Assembly (NCBI RefSeq): GCF_040110915.1
Contig: NZ_CP157793.1
Coordinates: 3,298,939 to 3,362,938, forward strand
Direction: 5' to 3'
Origin: Stappia sp.
Lineage (GTDB): Bacteria > Pseudomonadota > Alphaproteobacteria > Rhizobiales > Stappiaceae
DNA: 64,000 bases
The notes beneath the pieces are model-generated. The model saw only the letters and a list, made by a program, of their open reading frames with translations. It made no database searches and had not been told where the DNA came from. Within the stretch, counting starts at the first letter, position 1, and each line of letters begins with the position of its first letter. Of this stretch, positions 25,823-35,484 are shown piece by piece. Position numbers and translations under genes: made by a program.

Positions 25823-27427
25823 TTACTCCGCGAGGTCGACGCCGTCGAACCAGTGGCCGCCAAGCGGATCCATCACGTAGCCGGTGACCTTCGACGACAT
25901 CGGCATGAAGACGACCGAATGCGCGATGGTGGCCCAGGGCGCCTGCTGCTTGAAGATGAACTGCGCTTCTTCGTACAGCTTGGTGCGCTGCTCCTTGTCG
26001 GAGACCGTCTTGGCCTTCTGGATCACGTCCTCGAACGGCTGGTGGCACCAATGGGCGCGGTTCGAGCCGCCAACGCCATCGCAGCCGAGCAGCACGGCGA
26101 GGAAGTTGTCCGGATCGCCATTGTCACCGGTCCAGCCGAGCAGCACCGCGCCGTCGCGATCCAGCTCCGTGGAGCGCTTCAGATACTCGCCCCACTCATA
26201 GGAGACGATCTCCACGTCGACGCCGATCTTGGCGAAATCCGCCTGGATCACCTCGGCCATGCGACGCGCGTTCGGGTTGTAGGGACGCTGCACCGGCATC
26301 GCCCAGATCTTCATGTCGAGGTCGGTCACGCCGGCTGCCTCGAGCATCTTCTTGGCCGCCTCGGGATCGTAGGGGTCGTCCTCGATGGCGTCATTGTAGG
26401 ACCACATCGTGGGCGGGATCGGGTTCTTGGCCGCCATGCCGGAGCCCTGGAACACGGCGTCGAGAATGGCCTGCTTGTTGATGGCCATGTTGAGCGCCTT
26501 GCGCACCTTCGGATTGTCGAAAGGCGCGACCTGCGTGTTGTAGGCCAGATAGCCGACGTTGAGGCCCTGCTGCTCCATGAGCGTCAGGTTTTCGTCGGCC
26601 TTGATGTCGGCGATATCGGCCGGCGCCGGATACGGCATGATGTGGCACTCGCCCGCCTTCAGCTTCTGAAGCCGCACGGAGGCGTCCGGCGTGATCGCGA
26701 AGACGAGATTGTCGACCGGCTGCTTGCCCTTCCAGTAATCCGCGAACGCCTGGTAGCGGATGACCGCGTCCTTCTGGTACCCGACGAACTGGAACGGACC
26801 GGTTCCGACCGGCACCTGGTTCATCATGTCCATCTGACCGTCGGCGGCCAGCTTGTCGGCATATTCGGCCGACTGGATCGAAGCGAAGTCCATCGCCAGA
26901 TTGCCCATCATCGGCGCTTCGGGCCGCGTCAGCACGAACTTCACCGTGTAGTCGTCAACCCGGACGATCTCCTTGATGAGGTCCGGCATGGACATGCCGT
27001 TGAAATACTCCCAGGACGCGCCGGCGGTATAGGAATACCACGGATGGTCCTTGTCCCGCTGACGCTCGAAGGTGAAGATCACATCGTCGGCGTTGAAGTC
27101 CCGGGTCGGCGTGAACCCTTCGGTGGAATGGAACTTCACGCCCTTGCGCAGGTTGAAGGTGTACTCCAGCCCGTCCTCCGAAACCTCCCAGCTTTCGGCC
27201 AGGCCCGGCTGGACCTCCGTCGTTCCGCGCTTGAATTCCACAAGGCGGTTGAACACCGGCTTGGCGGCGGCGTCGAAGGTCGTGCCCGTCGTGTAGAGCG
27301 CCGAATCGAAGCCTTCCGGCGACCCTTCGGAACAATACACCAGGGTCTTCGCCGAGGCGGCCGAAGCCGCGAACATGGCGAGACTGACGCCCATGAGTGC
27401 AGCTTTCATGGTGCGGCGGATGATCAT
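25823..27427 (-). CDS. ABC transporter substrate-binding protein, family 5 (DppA-like)
   Basis: A 534-residue periplasmic protein. The signal peptide is MIIRRTMKAALMGVSLAMFA with cleavage after SAASA near residue 26; the mature part starts KTLVYCSEGSPEGFDSALYTTG, a DppA/haem-binding-protein type opening. The body has family 5 hallmarks (ESWEVSEDGLEYTFNLRKGVKFH; IRKAL-type helix KVRKALNMAINKQAILD). Four Cys pairs are possible, including HWCHQPFEDV. It delivers di- or oligopeptides (some DppA also bind haem or 5-aminolevulinate) to the permeases. The ATG at 27427 has a GGGAGAG site. It is first in a five-gene operon. Confidence 0.92.
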   Translation of the reverse strand: MIIRRTMKAALMGVSLAMFAASAASAKTLVYCSEGSPEGFDSALYTTGTTFDAAAKPVFNRLVEFKRGTTEVQPGLAESWEVSEDGLEYTFNLRKGVKFHSTEGFTPTRDFNADDVIFTFERQRDKDHPWYSYTAGASWEYFNGMSMPDLIKEIVRVDDYTVKFVLTRPEAPMMGNLAMDFASIQSAEYADKLAADGQMDMMNQVPVGTGPFQFVGYQKDAVIRYQAFADYWKGKQPVDNLVFAITPDASVRLQKLKAGECHIMPYPAPADIADIKADENLTLMEQQGLNVGYLAYNTQVAPFDNPKVRKALNMAINKQAILDAVFQGSGMAAKNPIPPTMWSYNDAIEDDPYDPEAAKKMLEAAGVTDLDMKIWAMPVQRPYNPNARRMAEVIQADFAKIGVDVEIVSYEWGEYLKRSTELDRDGAVLLGWTGDNGDPDNFLAVLLGCDGVGGSNRAHWCHQPFEDVIQKAKTVSDKEQRTKLYEEAQFIFKQQAPWATIAHSVVFMPMSSKVTGYVMDPLGGHWFDGVDLAE

Positions 27428-27728
27428 CTATTCTCTCCCGATCTATTGAATGGGGCGGAGCGGACGCGTCTTTCACACGCATCGCCCCCGGCAATCAGTT
27501 TTCGCCTGAACGCCCCTTTGCGCACCCTAGTCCTGCGAGAACCGGGCCACAATAGGTTGTGAAACTCTATATTCGGGCATTCGGGGAATGATTTTTCCCG
27601 AATGCCCCGACCTTGAGAGAATTTTCACGTCTCGAAAAAATTCGCGCCTCGACCCCGCCGTCGCGTCGCTGCCGGCTTCGCCGGTGAAACCGGCGCCCGG
27701 GCGCGATCCGGCCCTGCGGCGACGTGCC
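27428..27728. other. Intergenic region between dppA-like gene and the MscS-family gene
   Basis: About 300 bp that must hold the promoter of the dipeptide operon. The only clear structure is a perfect 11-bp inverted repeat (27575-27585 with 27597-27607) around an AT-rich 11-nt loop, about 150 bp before the start; it has no T-run, so it is more likely a binding site or RNA hairpin than a terminator. No convincing -35/-10 pair was seen. Confidence 0.5.
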
Positions 27729-30338
27729 TCAGCCGTCGTCGCCGTCGTCGGGCACATCGGGGGCGCTGTCCCGGGTCCGCCGTCCGCGCCAGCGCCGGCC
27801 GGAGCGGCGGATGCGGCGCGGCAGGCGCTCGCGCGCCTCCTGCGCGCCGACCTCGGACGCCTGACCCGAGGCTCCATCCGCGCCGTCGCCGGCGGACGCG
27901 CCCGGAGATGCCCCCTGCGATGCCCCTTGAGACGCGCCTTGCGGCGCGCCCTGGACAGAGGTCTGGGGCGGCGCGAGCGCCTCCTTGCCCGGATGGTAGG
28001 TGACCTGCGGGAAGGGGATCTCGATGCCGCGCTCGTCGAACGCGCGCTTGACCTGCTCGTTGTAGGCGCGCCCGACCGCCCATTGCATGCCCGGCGTCGT
28101 CTTGATCCGGGCGCGCACCGTGATGGCGCTGTCGCCGAAGGTGGTCACGCCGTGCATCTCGAGCGGTTCCAGGATCTCCGGACCGAGGTCGCCTTCCTTC
28201 AGCCGGTCGAAGGCGACATGCATCGCCATCTTCACCTCGCCGATGTCGCTGTCGTAGGCCACCCCGATCTGGGCGACGTGATAGGCGAAGCCGCGCATGA
28301 AGTTCGCCACCCGGTCGACGGTCGAGAAGGGAATGACGTGGGCCGTTCCGTCGAGGTCGCGCAGCCGCACCGAGCGGATGGTCAGCTTCTCCACCGTTCC
28401 GGTGACGCCGCCCAGCGTCACGACATCGCCCTCGTTCATCGCGTTTTCCACCTGGATGAAGGCGCCGGTGATGATGTCCTGGACGAGTTTCTGCGAACCG
28501 AAGGAGATCGCCAGACCGAAGACACCGGCACCGGCGATCAGCGGCCCGATGTTGACGCCGATCTCCGACAGCGCCAGCAACGACACCATGATCACGAGAA
28601 TGATGGAAAAGGCGTTCCGGAACAGGCCGAACAGCGTCTTCTCGCGCGAGGTCGGCATGCGGCTGACGGGATTGAGGCGGAAATCGATCCACGAGATCAC
28701 CGCCAGCCAGATGAAGAACCCGATCAGGATCACGATGCCGGCCGACATGGCCCGGCCGATCCACTCCTGACCGTCGCGCGAGGCGGACCAGCCGGTGACG
28801 TCGACGGCGCCCCAGGCATGCAGGATGGCGATCAGCACCCCGAAGAAGACGCCGAGCCGCACGATCGAGAGGACTCGCGGAATGAAGGCGTTGAGCCGGC
28901 GTTCGAGCATCGGCAGACGCGCGTGGACCGTCGCCGGCAGGCGGATGCCGCCGGTGATGGTGCGGGTGAGCGCCAGCGACACCAGCGTCCCGATCATGAT
29001 CGCCAGCACCGACAGCACGGTGGCGCGCAGCATGAAGGTGGTCGCGCCGAAGGGGCGCGACAGCCACACGGAAAACAGCAGCAGCACGTAGAAGATCGCG
29101 AACAGGTGCCAGGTGCGCGCGGCGAGCTCGATCATGCCGGAGGCGATGGCATTGCCGCGTGCTTCCGCATAGCCGAGGATCCGGTCGCGGGTCGCGACCC
29201 GGTTGCGCAGCACCGCGACGATCGCCAGCCCCACGCTGCCGAGCACGATGAACATCCTGAGCGAATTGGCGAGCACGAAGGAAATGTCGTCGGAGACCAC
29301 CGGCACGACGACCATCGTGCCGTAGCCGAGCAGGTTGTAGATCGCGAACAGCCAGCGCCGCCAGTAAAGCGCCTGCGCATCGTCGAGCGGCACAAGCCGC
29401 AGCTCGGAGAACTTCGGGCTGAGGGCGAAGCGGGTGCACACCTTGGCGATCTGGATGAAGAAGAAGGCATTGAGGAACAGCGATTCCACCAGGTCCACCC
29501 GGCCGCCCTCCGGACCGGACGAAATCGCCACCAGATAGCCGCCGCCGAAGGCGATCGCGACCACCAGGGCTTCGACGAGGGCGCGCGCCAGAAGCAGGCC
29601 CGCGCGGCGCAGCACCGTCGCGGCCCGGGTGCGCGCCACCAGGCGGGCGAAGAGGTGATCGGCGAGCCGCCGCAGCGCATAGAGAATGCCGAGTGCCGCC
29701 ACGGCGATCAGCAGCAACTGGATCGCGGCCTCCTGCACGTCCGACCAGTCCGCGCCGCTGGCATAGGACAATGCGGTCGGCAGGGCCGTGAAGGCACGCT
29801 TGATCTTGTTGAGGAAATCGCGCCCCTCCTCGATGAGCGCCTGCGTCGCCTCCGCGATCCGCACGGCCAGATGCGGGGCGGGCGGATCCTCGCCCGTCTC
29901 CGCCGCAGCCTCGCCGCCGCCGCCGTCGGCGGTCGTGTCCGCGCCCCCCTCGGCCGCCGGGGCGGGCGTGCCCCGGGCCGCGCCCGAGCCGCCGCCGCGC
30001 CCGCCGGCGGTCGCGGCCTCCTGCGTGCGCAGATAGTCGGTCAGTGCGTCCCGCACGCCGGGATCATTGAGAAGCCGGATCAGCGCATCCGCGCCCGGTT
30101 CGCCCGTCGTCGGCGCAGACGACGACCCATCGGCCTGTGCCGTCGGCGCAGGCGAAGACCCGCCAGCCTGTGCCGCCGGCGCCGACCCGGAGCCGCCCTC
30201 CGGCGCGTTCGCGCGCTCGGCCGCGTCCTGCAGGGCCCCGGCCGTTGCCGGCGACGCCTCCTGCGCCATGACCGGCGCCGGCCCCGACACGAGAACGGCA
30301 ATCGCAAGAGCGATGGCGGCAAACGGGAAACGTGACAT
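27729..30338 (-). CDS. MscS-family mechanosensitive ion channel (YbiO-like)
   Basis: An 869-residue protein. A signal peptide (FAAIALAIAVLVSGPAPVMAQ) is followed by about 150 residues of Ala/Gly/Ser/Pro-rich low complexity and a helical periplasmic region. About eight spans follow; the last (IAGAGVFGLAISFGSQKLVQ, near residue 615) is the MscS pore helix with its Gly/Ala pattern. GDVVTLGGVTGTVEKLTIRSVRLRDLDG is the beta domain. After the channel, 80 residues of Gln/Gly/Ser/Ala-rich repeats (QGASQGAS) and a basic-then-acidic tail end the protein. It should release solutes on membrane tension. The ATG at 30338 has a perfect GGAGG site. Divergent from the DUF2336 gene. Confidence 0.9.
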   Translation of the reverse strand: MSRFPFAAIALAIAVLVSGPAPVMAQEASPATAGALQDAAERANAPEGGSGSAPAAQAGGSSPAPTAQADGSSSAPTTGEPGADALIRLLNDPGVRDALTDYLRTQEAATAGGRGGGSGAARGTPAPAAEGGADTTADGGGGEAAAETGEDPPAPHLAVRIAEATQALIEEGRDFLNKIKRAFTALPTALSYASGADWSDVQEAAIQLLLIAVAALGILYALRRLADHLFARLVARTRAATVLRRAGLLLARALVEALVVAIAFGGGYLVAISSGPEGGRVDLVESLFLNAFFFIQIAKVCTRFALSPKFSELRLVPLDDAQALYWRRWLFAIYNLLGYGTMVVVPVVSDDISFVLANSLRMFIVLGSVGLAIVAVLRNRVATRDRILGYAEARGNAIASGMIELAARTWHLFAIFYVLLLFSVWLSRPFGATTFMLRATVLSVLAIMIGTLVSLALTRTITGGIRLPATVHARLPMLERRLNAFIPRVLSIVRLGVFFGVLIAILHAWGAVDVTGWSASRDGQEWIGRAMSAGIVILIGFFIWLAVISWIDFRLNPVSRMPTSREKTLFGLFRNAFSIILVIMVSLLALSEIGVNIGPLIAGAGVFGLAISFGSQKLVQDIITGAFIQVENAMNEGDVVTLGGVTGTVEKLTIRSVRLRDLDGTAHVIPFSTVDRVANFMRGFAYHVAQIGVAYDSDIGEVKMAMHVAFDRLKEGDLGPEILEPLEMHGVTTFGDSAITVRARIKTTPGMQWAVGRAYNEQVKRAFDERGIEIPFPQVTYHPGKEALAPPQTSVQGAPQGASQGASQGASPGASAGDGADGASGQASEVGAQEARERLPRRIRRSGRRWRGRRTRDSAPDVPDDGDDG

Positions 30339-30601
30339 GTAACCTCCATGGCGCACGCGGGGCGCAGTACCGGCGCGAGAGAACCGGCCGATGCCGGTCA
30401 CTTTATCAAGGCCCGCCCGATACGCGAACGTACGGTCTGCGGTTTCCCTTACCTATCGAACCAGAAGTCCCCGTCAACCGACGACGGGCACAATGCACTC
30501 ATGCAAACGGAAAACCTTGTGAAGAAGATGTAATGCCAGAATTTTTCAACCGAATGGTAACAAGCCGGCCGGCATGATAATCTGGGAAAAGGGATGACTT
30601 C

Positions 30602-31660
30602 ATGCTCCGCGACCTGCTGCAGCTCGCACGAAATCCTGCGCCGGACGCGCGCGCAAAGCTTTTGCAGCGCGTTGCCGACGTGTTTCTCGACCGCGTGGGC
30701 CATCATACCCCGGCGGAGCTGGAGTTGTTTTGCGAGATCATCCTGAAGCTTCTGGACGGCAGCGAGACGGAGGAACGCGCGCGCCTGTCGCACCGCATGG
30801 CGCCGTGGCGCGACACGCCGCAGGCGGTCGCCTATCGGCTGGCCAGCGACGAGATCAAGGTGGCCGCGCCCATGCTGGAGCACAGCCCGAGCCTCAGCGA
30901 GGCGGATCTGATCAAGCTGGCCCGACGCATGCCCCAGTCCCACCTCGTCGCGCTGGCGCGGCGCGCCGACATGCCGTGCCGGCTGTCCGACACGCTGGTG
31001 GAGGTCGGGCGCACCAAGGTCTGGCGCGAGATGGCGGGGAACGTCAATTCGACCTACTCCGACTGGGCGCTGCGCACGCTTGCCAAGCGCTCCCTGTCGG
31101 ACGCTCCGCTGCGGGCGCGGATGAGCGCGCGCCCGGATCTCACGCCGCTGATCTGCGAGTGGCTGATCCCCCACGTCAACGCCTCCACGCGTGTCCGGCT
31201 CGAGGCGATCCTCTCGGGCAGCGACCCGCGCGACGTCGCCGCGCCCGACAACGTGCGTCAGGATCTGCGACGGCGCTTCGACATCTTTCTGGAGACCTGC
31301 GGCGTCGCGGAGCTGCAGCAGCTGGTGAAGGACGGCGAATACCGGCTTGGGACGATCATCCTCGTGCTGCTTGCCGAGGGACGCAGCCACGACGCCTTCC
31401 AGATGATCGCCGCGCATACGCAGCATTCCCTCAAGGCGGTGCAGCGGGCCATCTATCAGGCCGGCATCGACGAGTTGATCAACATGTGCCACGCCGCCGG
31501 CCTGTCGGATCAGGTCTTTCTGGCGCTCGCCCATCTGCGATGCAAGCATCTGCGCATCCCGGAGAACCAGGCGATGCGATGGCTGGAGACCTTCCGAAGG
31601 GTGATGGAGCAGGCCCCGCCGCCGCACCCGGACCCGTCCGACCGGAAGCGCCCGTCGTAG
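30602..31660 (+). CDS. DUF2336 domain-containing protein
   Basis: A 352-residue soluble, largely helical protein without signal peptide or membrane spans. It resembles the DUF2336 family of alphaproteobacteria, seen in pieces such as FLDRVGHHTPAELELFCEIILKLL and ARLSHRMAPWRDTPQAVAYRLA, then repeated helical pairs with RPDLTPLICEWLI. The family has no established biochemical role and often occurs near motility or cell-cycle genes; here it precedes the fliIJ/ctrA block. An AAGGGATG sequence precedes the ATG. The last 15 residues are Pro-rich and charged. Confidence 0.78.
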   Translation: MLRDLLQLARNPAPDARAKLLQRVADVFLDRVGHHTPAELELFCEIILKLLDGSETEERARLSHRMAPWRDTPQAVAYRLASDEIKVAAPMLEHSPSLSEADLIKLARRMPQSHLVALARRADMPCRLSDTLVEVGRTKVWREMAGNVNSTYSDWALRTLAKRSLSDAPLRARMSARPDLTPLICEWLIPHVNASTRVRLEAILSGSDPRDVAAPDNVRQDLRRRFDIFLETCGVAELQQLVKDGEYRLGTIILVLLAEGRSHDAFQMIAAHTQHSLKAVQRAIYQAGIDELINMCHAAGLSDQVFLALAHLRCKHLRIPENQAMRWLETFRRVMEQAPPPHPDPSDRKRPS

Positions 31661-31688
31661 CCGCCACCGCTGGTCTGCCCGGCGCCTC

Positions 31689-32147
31689 TCACCCGGCCCT
31701 GCGCGCCAGCGTCGCCGCCAGCGCCGTGGCGAAGGTGGCGGTCGCGTAGAACCACAGGCCCGGCAGGGTCGCGGCCGCCGCCAGACCGCTGGACTTGGCC
31801 GCGAAGATCACCAGCGCGACCAGCATCACATCCATCATCGACCACTTGCCGAGCGCGTTCATCACGGCGAGCGGGCGCGTGCGCGCGCCGGTCAGCGCGG
31901 TGACATGAACGAGCAGGATCTTGAGGGCGGGAAAGACGATCGACACGGCCGCGATCACGGTGGCAAGCGCGGCGTCCCCGTCGCGCCACAGACCGGCGAC
32001 GATGTCGAGCAACGACGGGCGGTCCTCCAGCAGGAAAAGCCGCTCGAAGCGCATCAGCGGCAACACCAGGCCGAGCGCGAAGCTGAAGGTGGCGACGGGC
32101 AGCAGAACCGCGATCGCAAGACGCGGGATCACGGGACGCGAAGACAT
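31689..32147 (-). CDS. Paraquat-inducible protein A (PqiA)-like membrane protein
   Basis: A 152-residue protein with four predicted spans. The segments IVFPALKILLVHVTALTG and LGKWSMMDVMLVALVIFAAKSSG are the core PqiA signature. It corresponds to a single PqiA domain, half the length of the E. coli two-domain protein, and lacks the zinc-ribbon Cys pairs. In other bacteria PqiA works with MCE proteins (PqiB/YebT) in envelope lipid transport; no MCE gene is nearby, so the role here is open. It is convergent with the DUF2336 gene, 28 bp apart. Confidence 0.8.
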   Translation of the reverse strand: MSSRPVIPRLAIAVLLPVATFSFALGLVLPLMRFERLFLLEDRPSLLDIVAGLWRDGDAALATVIAAVSIVFPALKILLVHVTALTGARTRPLAVMNALGKWSMMDVMLVALVIFAAKSSGLAAAATLPGLWFYATATFATALAATLARRAG

Positions 32148-32338
32148 GGGGACGAAGACATGTGGACGGATCCGGGTGCGCGGGCGATCCTGGGACCGGG
32201 GGCGGGCGGCGGGCGGAGCCCGCCACGCCTCCCGGGCGAGCAGTCCCCTGCGACTATTCCCGAACCAACGGGCAAAGGCCAGCCCCGGCGGCGGCCTCCC
32301 GTCTTCCCCGCCGCACCGCGTCCTCGCGGAGACGTCGG

Positions 32339-32746
32339 TCAGCGCATGTGACGGCGCGCGGCGACCTCGTCGAGGGCGTCCTGTTCGGCGGCCTCGCGCT
32401 CGTTGCGCTCGCGGATCTGGTCGCGCTCCTCGAGCAGTTCGAATTTCTTGAGTTCCTCGAGCGCCTCGCGCAGGGCCTCGCGCGCGGCCTCCAGCTGACC
32501 GGTCAGCTCGTCGGCCGACTCCAGCAGATTGTCGCGCCGTTGCGCGGCCGCCTTGGCGAAGGTGGGATAGGCGAAATGGCTCACATCCGTGATGCCGACC
32601 CGCTCCTGCTCGGCCGCAATCTGGTCGTCGAGCTCCTGCGCCATGCGCTTGAACTCGTCGACCATCGACTCGATCTGCGCCAGTTGCCGACGGCGCTCGT
32701 CGACCTGGAACTGCTTCAGGCGAATGAGACTCTCACGCGACTTCAT
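32339..32746 (-). CDS. fliJ: Flagellar export protein FliJ
   Basis: A 135-residue, almost wholly coiled-coil protein (KSRESLIRLKQFQVDERRRQ at the N-terminus, then long heptads to residue 120). Size, charge pattern and position right after fliI match FliJ, the central stalk of the flagellar export ATPase, analogous to the gamma subunit of F1. Alone the sequence is weakly conserved, so the call leans on context. The ATG at 32746 is 29 bp after the fliI stop. The last gene of the fliI-fliJ unit. Confidence 0.85.
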   Translation of the reverse strand: MKSRESLIRLKQFQVDERRRQLAQIESMVDEFKRMAQELDDQIAAEQERVGITDVSHFAYPTFAKAAAQRRDNLLESADELTGQLEAAREALREALEELKKFELLEERDQIRERNEREAAEQDALDEVAARRHMR

Positions 32747-32775
32747 TACTCGAAAACTCCCTTTTCAAGCTCAGA

Positions 32776-34101
32776 TTACGCGAGAGTCATTTCCAAAAGG
32801 TTGGCAAGATCGGTGTATCCTTCATCAAGGCGCGTCGCCTCGCCCTTGCCCTGCGCAAGGAAGGTTTCCAGCGCGTCGTGACGCCCGATCGCCTCGTCCA
32901 CCACCGGATCCGAGCCGCGCTTGTAGGCGCCGAGCCGGATCAGCTCCTCCATGTCGGAATAGGTGGCCATCAACTGTTTCGCCCGGCGCAACACCGGCTC
33001 CACCGGCTCCGGCACGCAGCGCGGCATGGTGCGCGAGACCGACTTGAGCACGTTGATCGCCGGGTAGCGACCGCGTTCGGCAATGGCCCGCTCCATCACG
33101 ATATGACCGTCGAGAATGCCGCGCACCGCGTCGGCCACGGGCTCGTTGTGATTGTCGCCCTCCACCAGCACCGTGAACAGCCCCGTGATGGTGCCCGTGC
33201 CCGCCCGGCCCGGCCCGGCGCGCTCCAGCAGGCGCGGCAGTTCGGTGAAGACCGTTGGCGTATACCCCTTGGAGGTCGGCGGCTCGCCGATCGACAGGCC
33301 GATCTCGCGCTGCGCCATGGCGAAGCGCGTGACGGAATCCATCATGCACATGACATTGCGCCCGGCGTCGCGGAAGTGCTCGGCCACCGTCAGCGTCATA
33401 TAGGCCGCCTGCCGGCGCATCAGCACGCTTTCGTCGGAGGTGGCGACGACGACGACCGAGCGGGCGAGGCCCTCCGGCCCGAGGTCGTCCTCGATGAATT
33501 CCTGCACCTCGCGCCCGCGCTCGCCGATCAGGCCGATCACCGCCACATCCGCGGTCATGTTGCGCGCGATCATCGACATCAGCACGGACTTGCCCACGCC
33601 CGAGCCGGCGAAGATGCCCATGCGCTGGCCCTGGCAACAGGTCACGAAAGTGTTGAGCGCGCGCACGCCGAGATCGAGCGGCGGACCGACCCGCCCGCGC
33701 TCGTTGGCCGGCGGCGGGGTCGAGCGCAGCCGGCGGGCCGAGCCGCCCGTGGGCAGCGGCCCGCGCCCGTCGATCGGCTCGCCCATGGCGTTGACGACGC
33801 GCCCCAGCCAGGCATTGCAGGGATAGGCGAGGCTCTCGCGCGCGGAAAGCACCGCCCGGCATCCCATGCGCACGCCCTCCAGCCCGGCGAAGGGCATGCA
33901 CAGCGCGTGGCCGTCGCGAAAGCCGACCACCTCCGCCGGCACCGGCGGCACGCCCTCGCCCGTCTCCACCTCGAGGCGGGCGCCGACGCTCATCTCGTGG
34001 ATCGGCCCCGCGACCTCCAGCAACAGACCCTGAACCGAGACGACCCGGCCGAACACCTCGGCGGCCATCAAGGACTCGATTTCGGCAAAAAGCGGCTCCA
34101 T
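32776..34101 (-). CDS. fliI: Flagellum-specific ATP synthase FliI
   Basis: A 441-residue ATPase of the flagellar type III export apparatus at the cytoplasmic membrane. Walker [14 protein letters not shown] is near residue 165, [15 protein letters not shown] and the Walker B-type region [21 protein letters not shown] follow, then the arginine-finger region. The N-terminal beta domain ([18 protein letters not shown]) is intact. The start at 34101 faces ctrA across 471 bp of regulatory DNA; early flagellar genes are known CtrA targets in this class. Confidence 0.95.
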   Translation of the reverse strand: MEPLFAEIESLMAAEVFGRVVSVQGLLLEVAGPIHEMSVGARLEVETGEGVPPVPAEVVGFRDGHALCMPFAGLEGVRMGCRAVLSARESLAYPCNAWLGRVVNAMGEPIDGRGPLPTGGSARRLRSTPPPANERGRVGPPLDLGVRALNTFVTCCQGQRMGIFAGSGVGKSVLMSMIARNMTADVAVIGLIGERGREVQEFIEDDLGPEGLARSVVVVATSDESVLMRRQAAYMTLTVAEHFRDAGRNVMCMMDSVTRFAMAQREIGLSIGEPPTSKGYTPTVFTELPRLLERAGPGRAGTGTITGLFTVLVEGDNHNEPVADAVRGILDGHIVMERAIAERGRYPAINVLKSVSRTMPRCVPEPVEPVLRRAKQLMATYSDMEELIRLGAYKRGSDPVVDEAIGRHDALETFLAQGKGEATRLDEGYTDLANLLEMTLA

Positions 34102-34572
34102 GGCCTCGCTCCGCGTCGTCCGCGCACGCCGGCGCGCCCTTCAGTCTAACCCATGAAACCCGCGGTTTCCCGGCATTTCCGCGCCAATTGCTACCGAGAG
34201 GTTATGGCGATTTGCAGGTTTATGCTTCAAGGTAACGTATCATTTACGACTCTGATTAATCTTAACAGGGAGGGCTTTCGTTGGATGGTGAGCCGTCCTT
34301 GGGCCCGTGCCCGGCGTAGAGGCTGAGTCGCATGAGTCGGTTACCCCGGCTTGTTAATGTGGCACTTGAAGATTTTGAGGAAAGGATTTCCTCAGGTTTT
34401 TCAAGAGATTGGGAAAGTTTCCCAATACGGCCTCATCGGTGCTTGCGAGTGTGAATCAGAATTTGTTAACCATTGTCTCACACAGTGAGTCGGAGGTTAA
34501 CCGCAGTCCTTCGCACCGGGAGCGTACCCGCCGGCGCGGCTTGCCCAGGATAGGCAGACATAGGGGATTGGC
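34102..34572. promoter_or_regulatory. Divergent fliI/ctrA control region with five GANTC sites and CtrA half-sites
   Basis: This 471-bp gap has no gene. It is AT-richer than its surroundings. GANTC sites, the CcrM methylation target, lie at 34248, 34325, 34334, 34453 and 34487, where about one would be expected. TTAACC half-sites of CtrA lie at 34466 (TTAACCAT) and in the palindrome GGTTAACC (34495-34502); TTAAC also occurs at 34262. In Caulobacter ctrA is controlled by CtrA itself and by GANTC methylation, and the layout here suggests the same logic. No full TTAA-N7-TTAA site was found. Confidence 0.6.
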
Positions 34573-35262
34573 ATGCGTGTCCTGTTGATCGAGGATGACG
34601 GCGCGACGGCGCAGAGCATCGAGCTGATGCTCAAATCCGAGAACTTTAACGTCTACACGACGGATCTTGGCGAGGAGGGAATCGACCTCGGCAAGCTCTA
34701 CGATTACGACATCATCATGCTGGATCTCAACCTTCCCGACATGTCGGGATACGAGGTCCTGCGGACGTTGCGCGTCTCCAAGGTCAAGACGCCGATCCTG
34801 ATCCTGTCCGGCCTCGCCGGTATCGAGGACAAGGTTCGCGGCCTCGGCTTCGGCGCCGACGACTACATGACCAAGCCGTTCCACAAGGACGAGCTGGTCG
34901 CCCGCATCCATGCAATCGTGCGCCGCTCCAAGGGGCATGCGCAGTCGGTCATCACCACGGGCGATCTGGTGGTCAATCTGGACACCAAGACGGTGGAGGT
35001 CGCAGGCCAGCGCGTGCATCTCACCGGCAAGGAGTACCAGATGCTCGAGCTGCTCTCGCTGCGCAAGGGCACCACGCTCACCAAGGAGATGTTCCTCAAT
35101 CATCTCTACGGCGGCATGGACGAGCCGGAACTGAAGATCATCGACGTCTTCATCTGCAAGCTTCGCAAGAAGCTCGCCGCCGCGACGTCCGGCAAGAACT
35201 ACATCGAGACGGTCTGGGGACGCGGCTACGTTCTGCGCGAGCCGGAAGAAAAGGCGGCCTGA
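34573..35262 (+). CDS. ctrA: Cell-cycle response regulator CtrA
   Basis: A 229-residue OmpR-type response regulator. The receiver domain has the acidic pair Asp8-Asp9, the phosphorylated Asp51 (MLDLNLPD) and Lys in [10 protein letters not shown]; the C-terminal winged helix has [32 protein letters not shown] and RGYVL. The recognition region and the end of the protein match CtrA rather than generic OmpR proteins. CtrA controls cell division, DNA methylation and motility genes and is phosphorylated through ChpT, encoded at 41990-42634. The degradation tail is not the Ala-Ala pair of Caulobacter exactly but ends KAA. An AGGGGA site precedes the ATG. Confidence 0.95.
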   Translation: MRVLLIEDDGATAQSIELMLKSENFNVYTTDLGEEGIDLGKLYDYDIIMLDLNLPDMSGYEVLRTLRVSKVKTPILILSGLAGIEDKVRGLGFGADDYMTKPFHKDELVARIHAIVRRSKGHAQSVITTGDLVVNLDTKTVEVAGQRVHLTGKEYQMLELLSLRKGTTLTKEMFLNHLYGGMDEPELKIIDVFICKLRKKLAAATSGKNYIETVWGRGYVLREPEEKAA

Positions 35263-35484
35263 GGCCGCACGGCCTTTCGGCACCGCCAATAATCCCCTGC
35301 ACTCGATGGTCTGTCCCATCGCAAAGGCCCTGTGCGGACCCTCCGCGCGGGGCCTTCGCTTTTTGCCCGGGCGTCGTCGCCGGAACAGTGCGCCTCTCCC
35401 GCCCCGACCTTGATCTTTCTCAAGGTCGACGGGCCCGCCGCTCCTTAAGGATTCATTGTTTCGAAACCATTAGGAGCCTCCCGC

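Noticed and set aside
23027..27562. A 1,511-residue open frame on plus opposite the dipeptide transporter genes
   Set aside because: It is antisense to five well-supported genes on minus and its translation is Arg/His/Gly/Asp-rich with no known domain. Long antisense frames are normal in this high-GC composition.
34102..34572. A full CtrA box of the TTAA-N7-TTAA type
   Set aside because: Several TTAAC half-sites are present, but none has a second TTAA at the right spacing.
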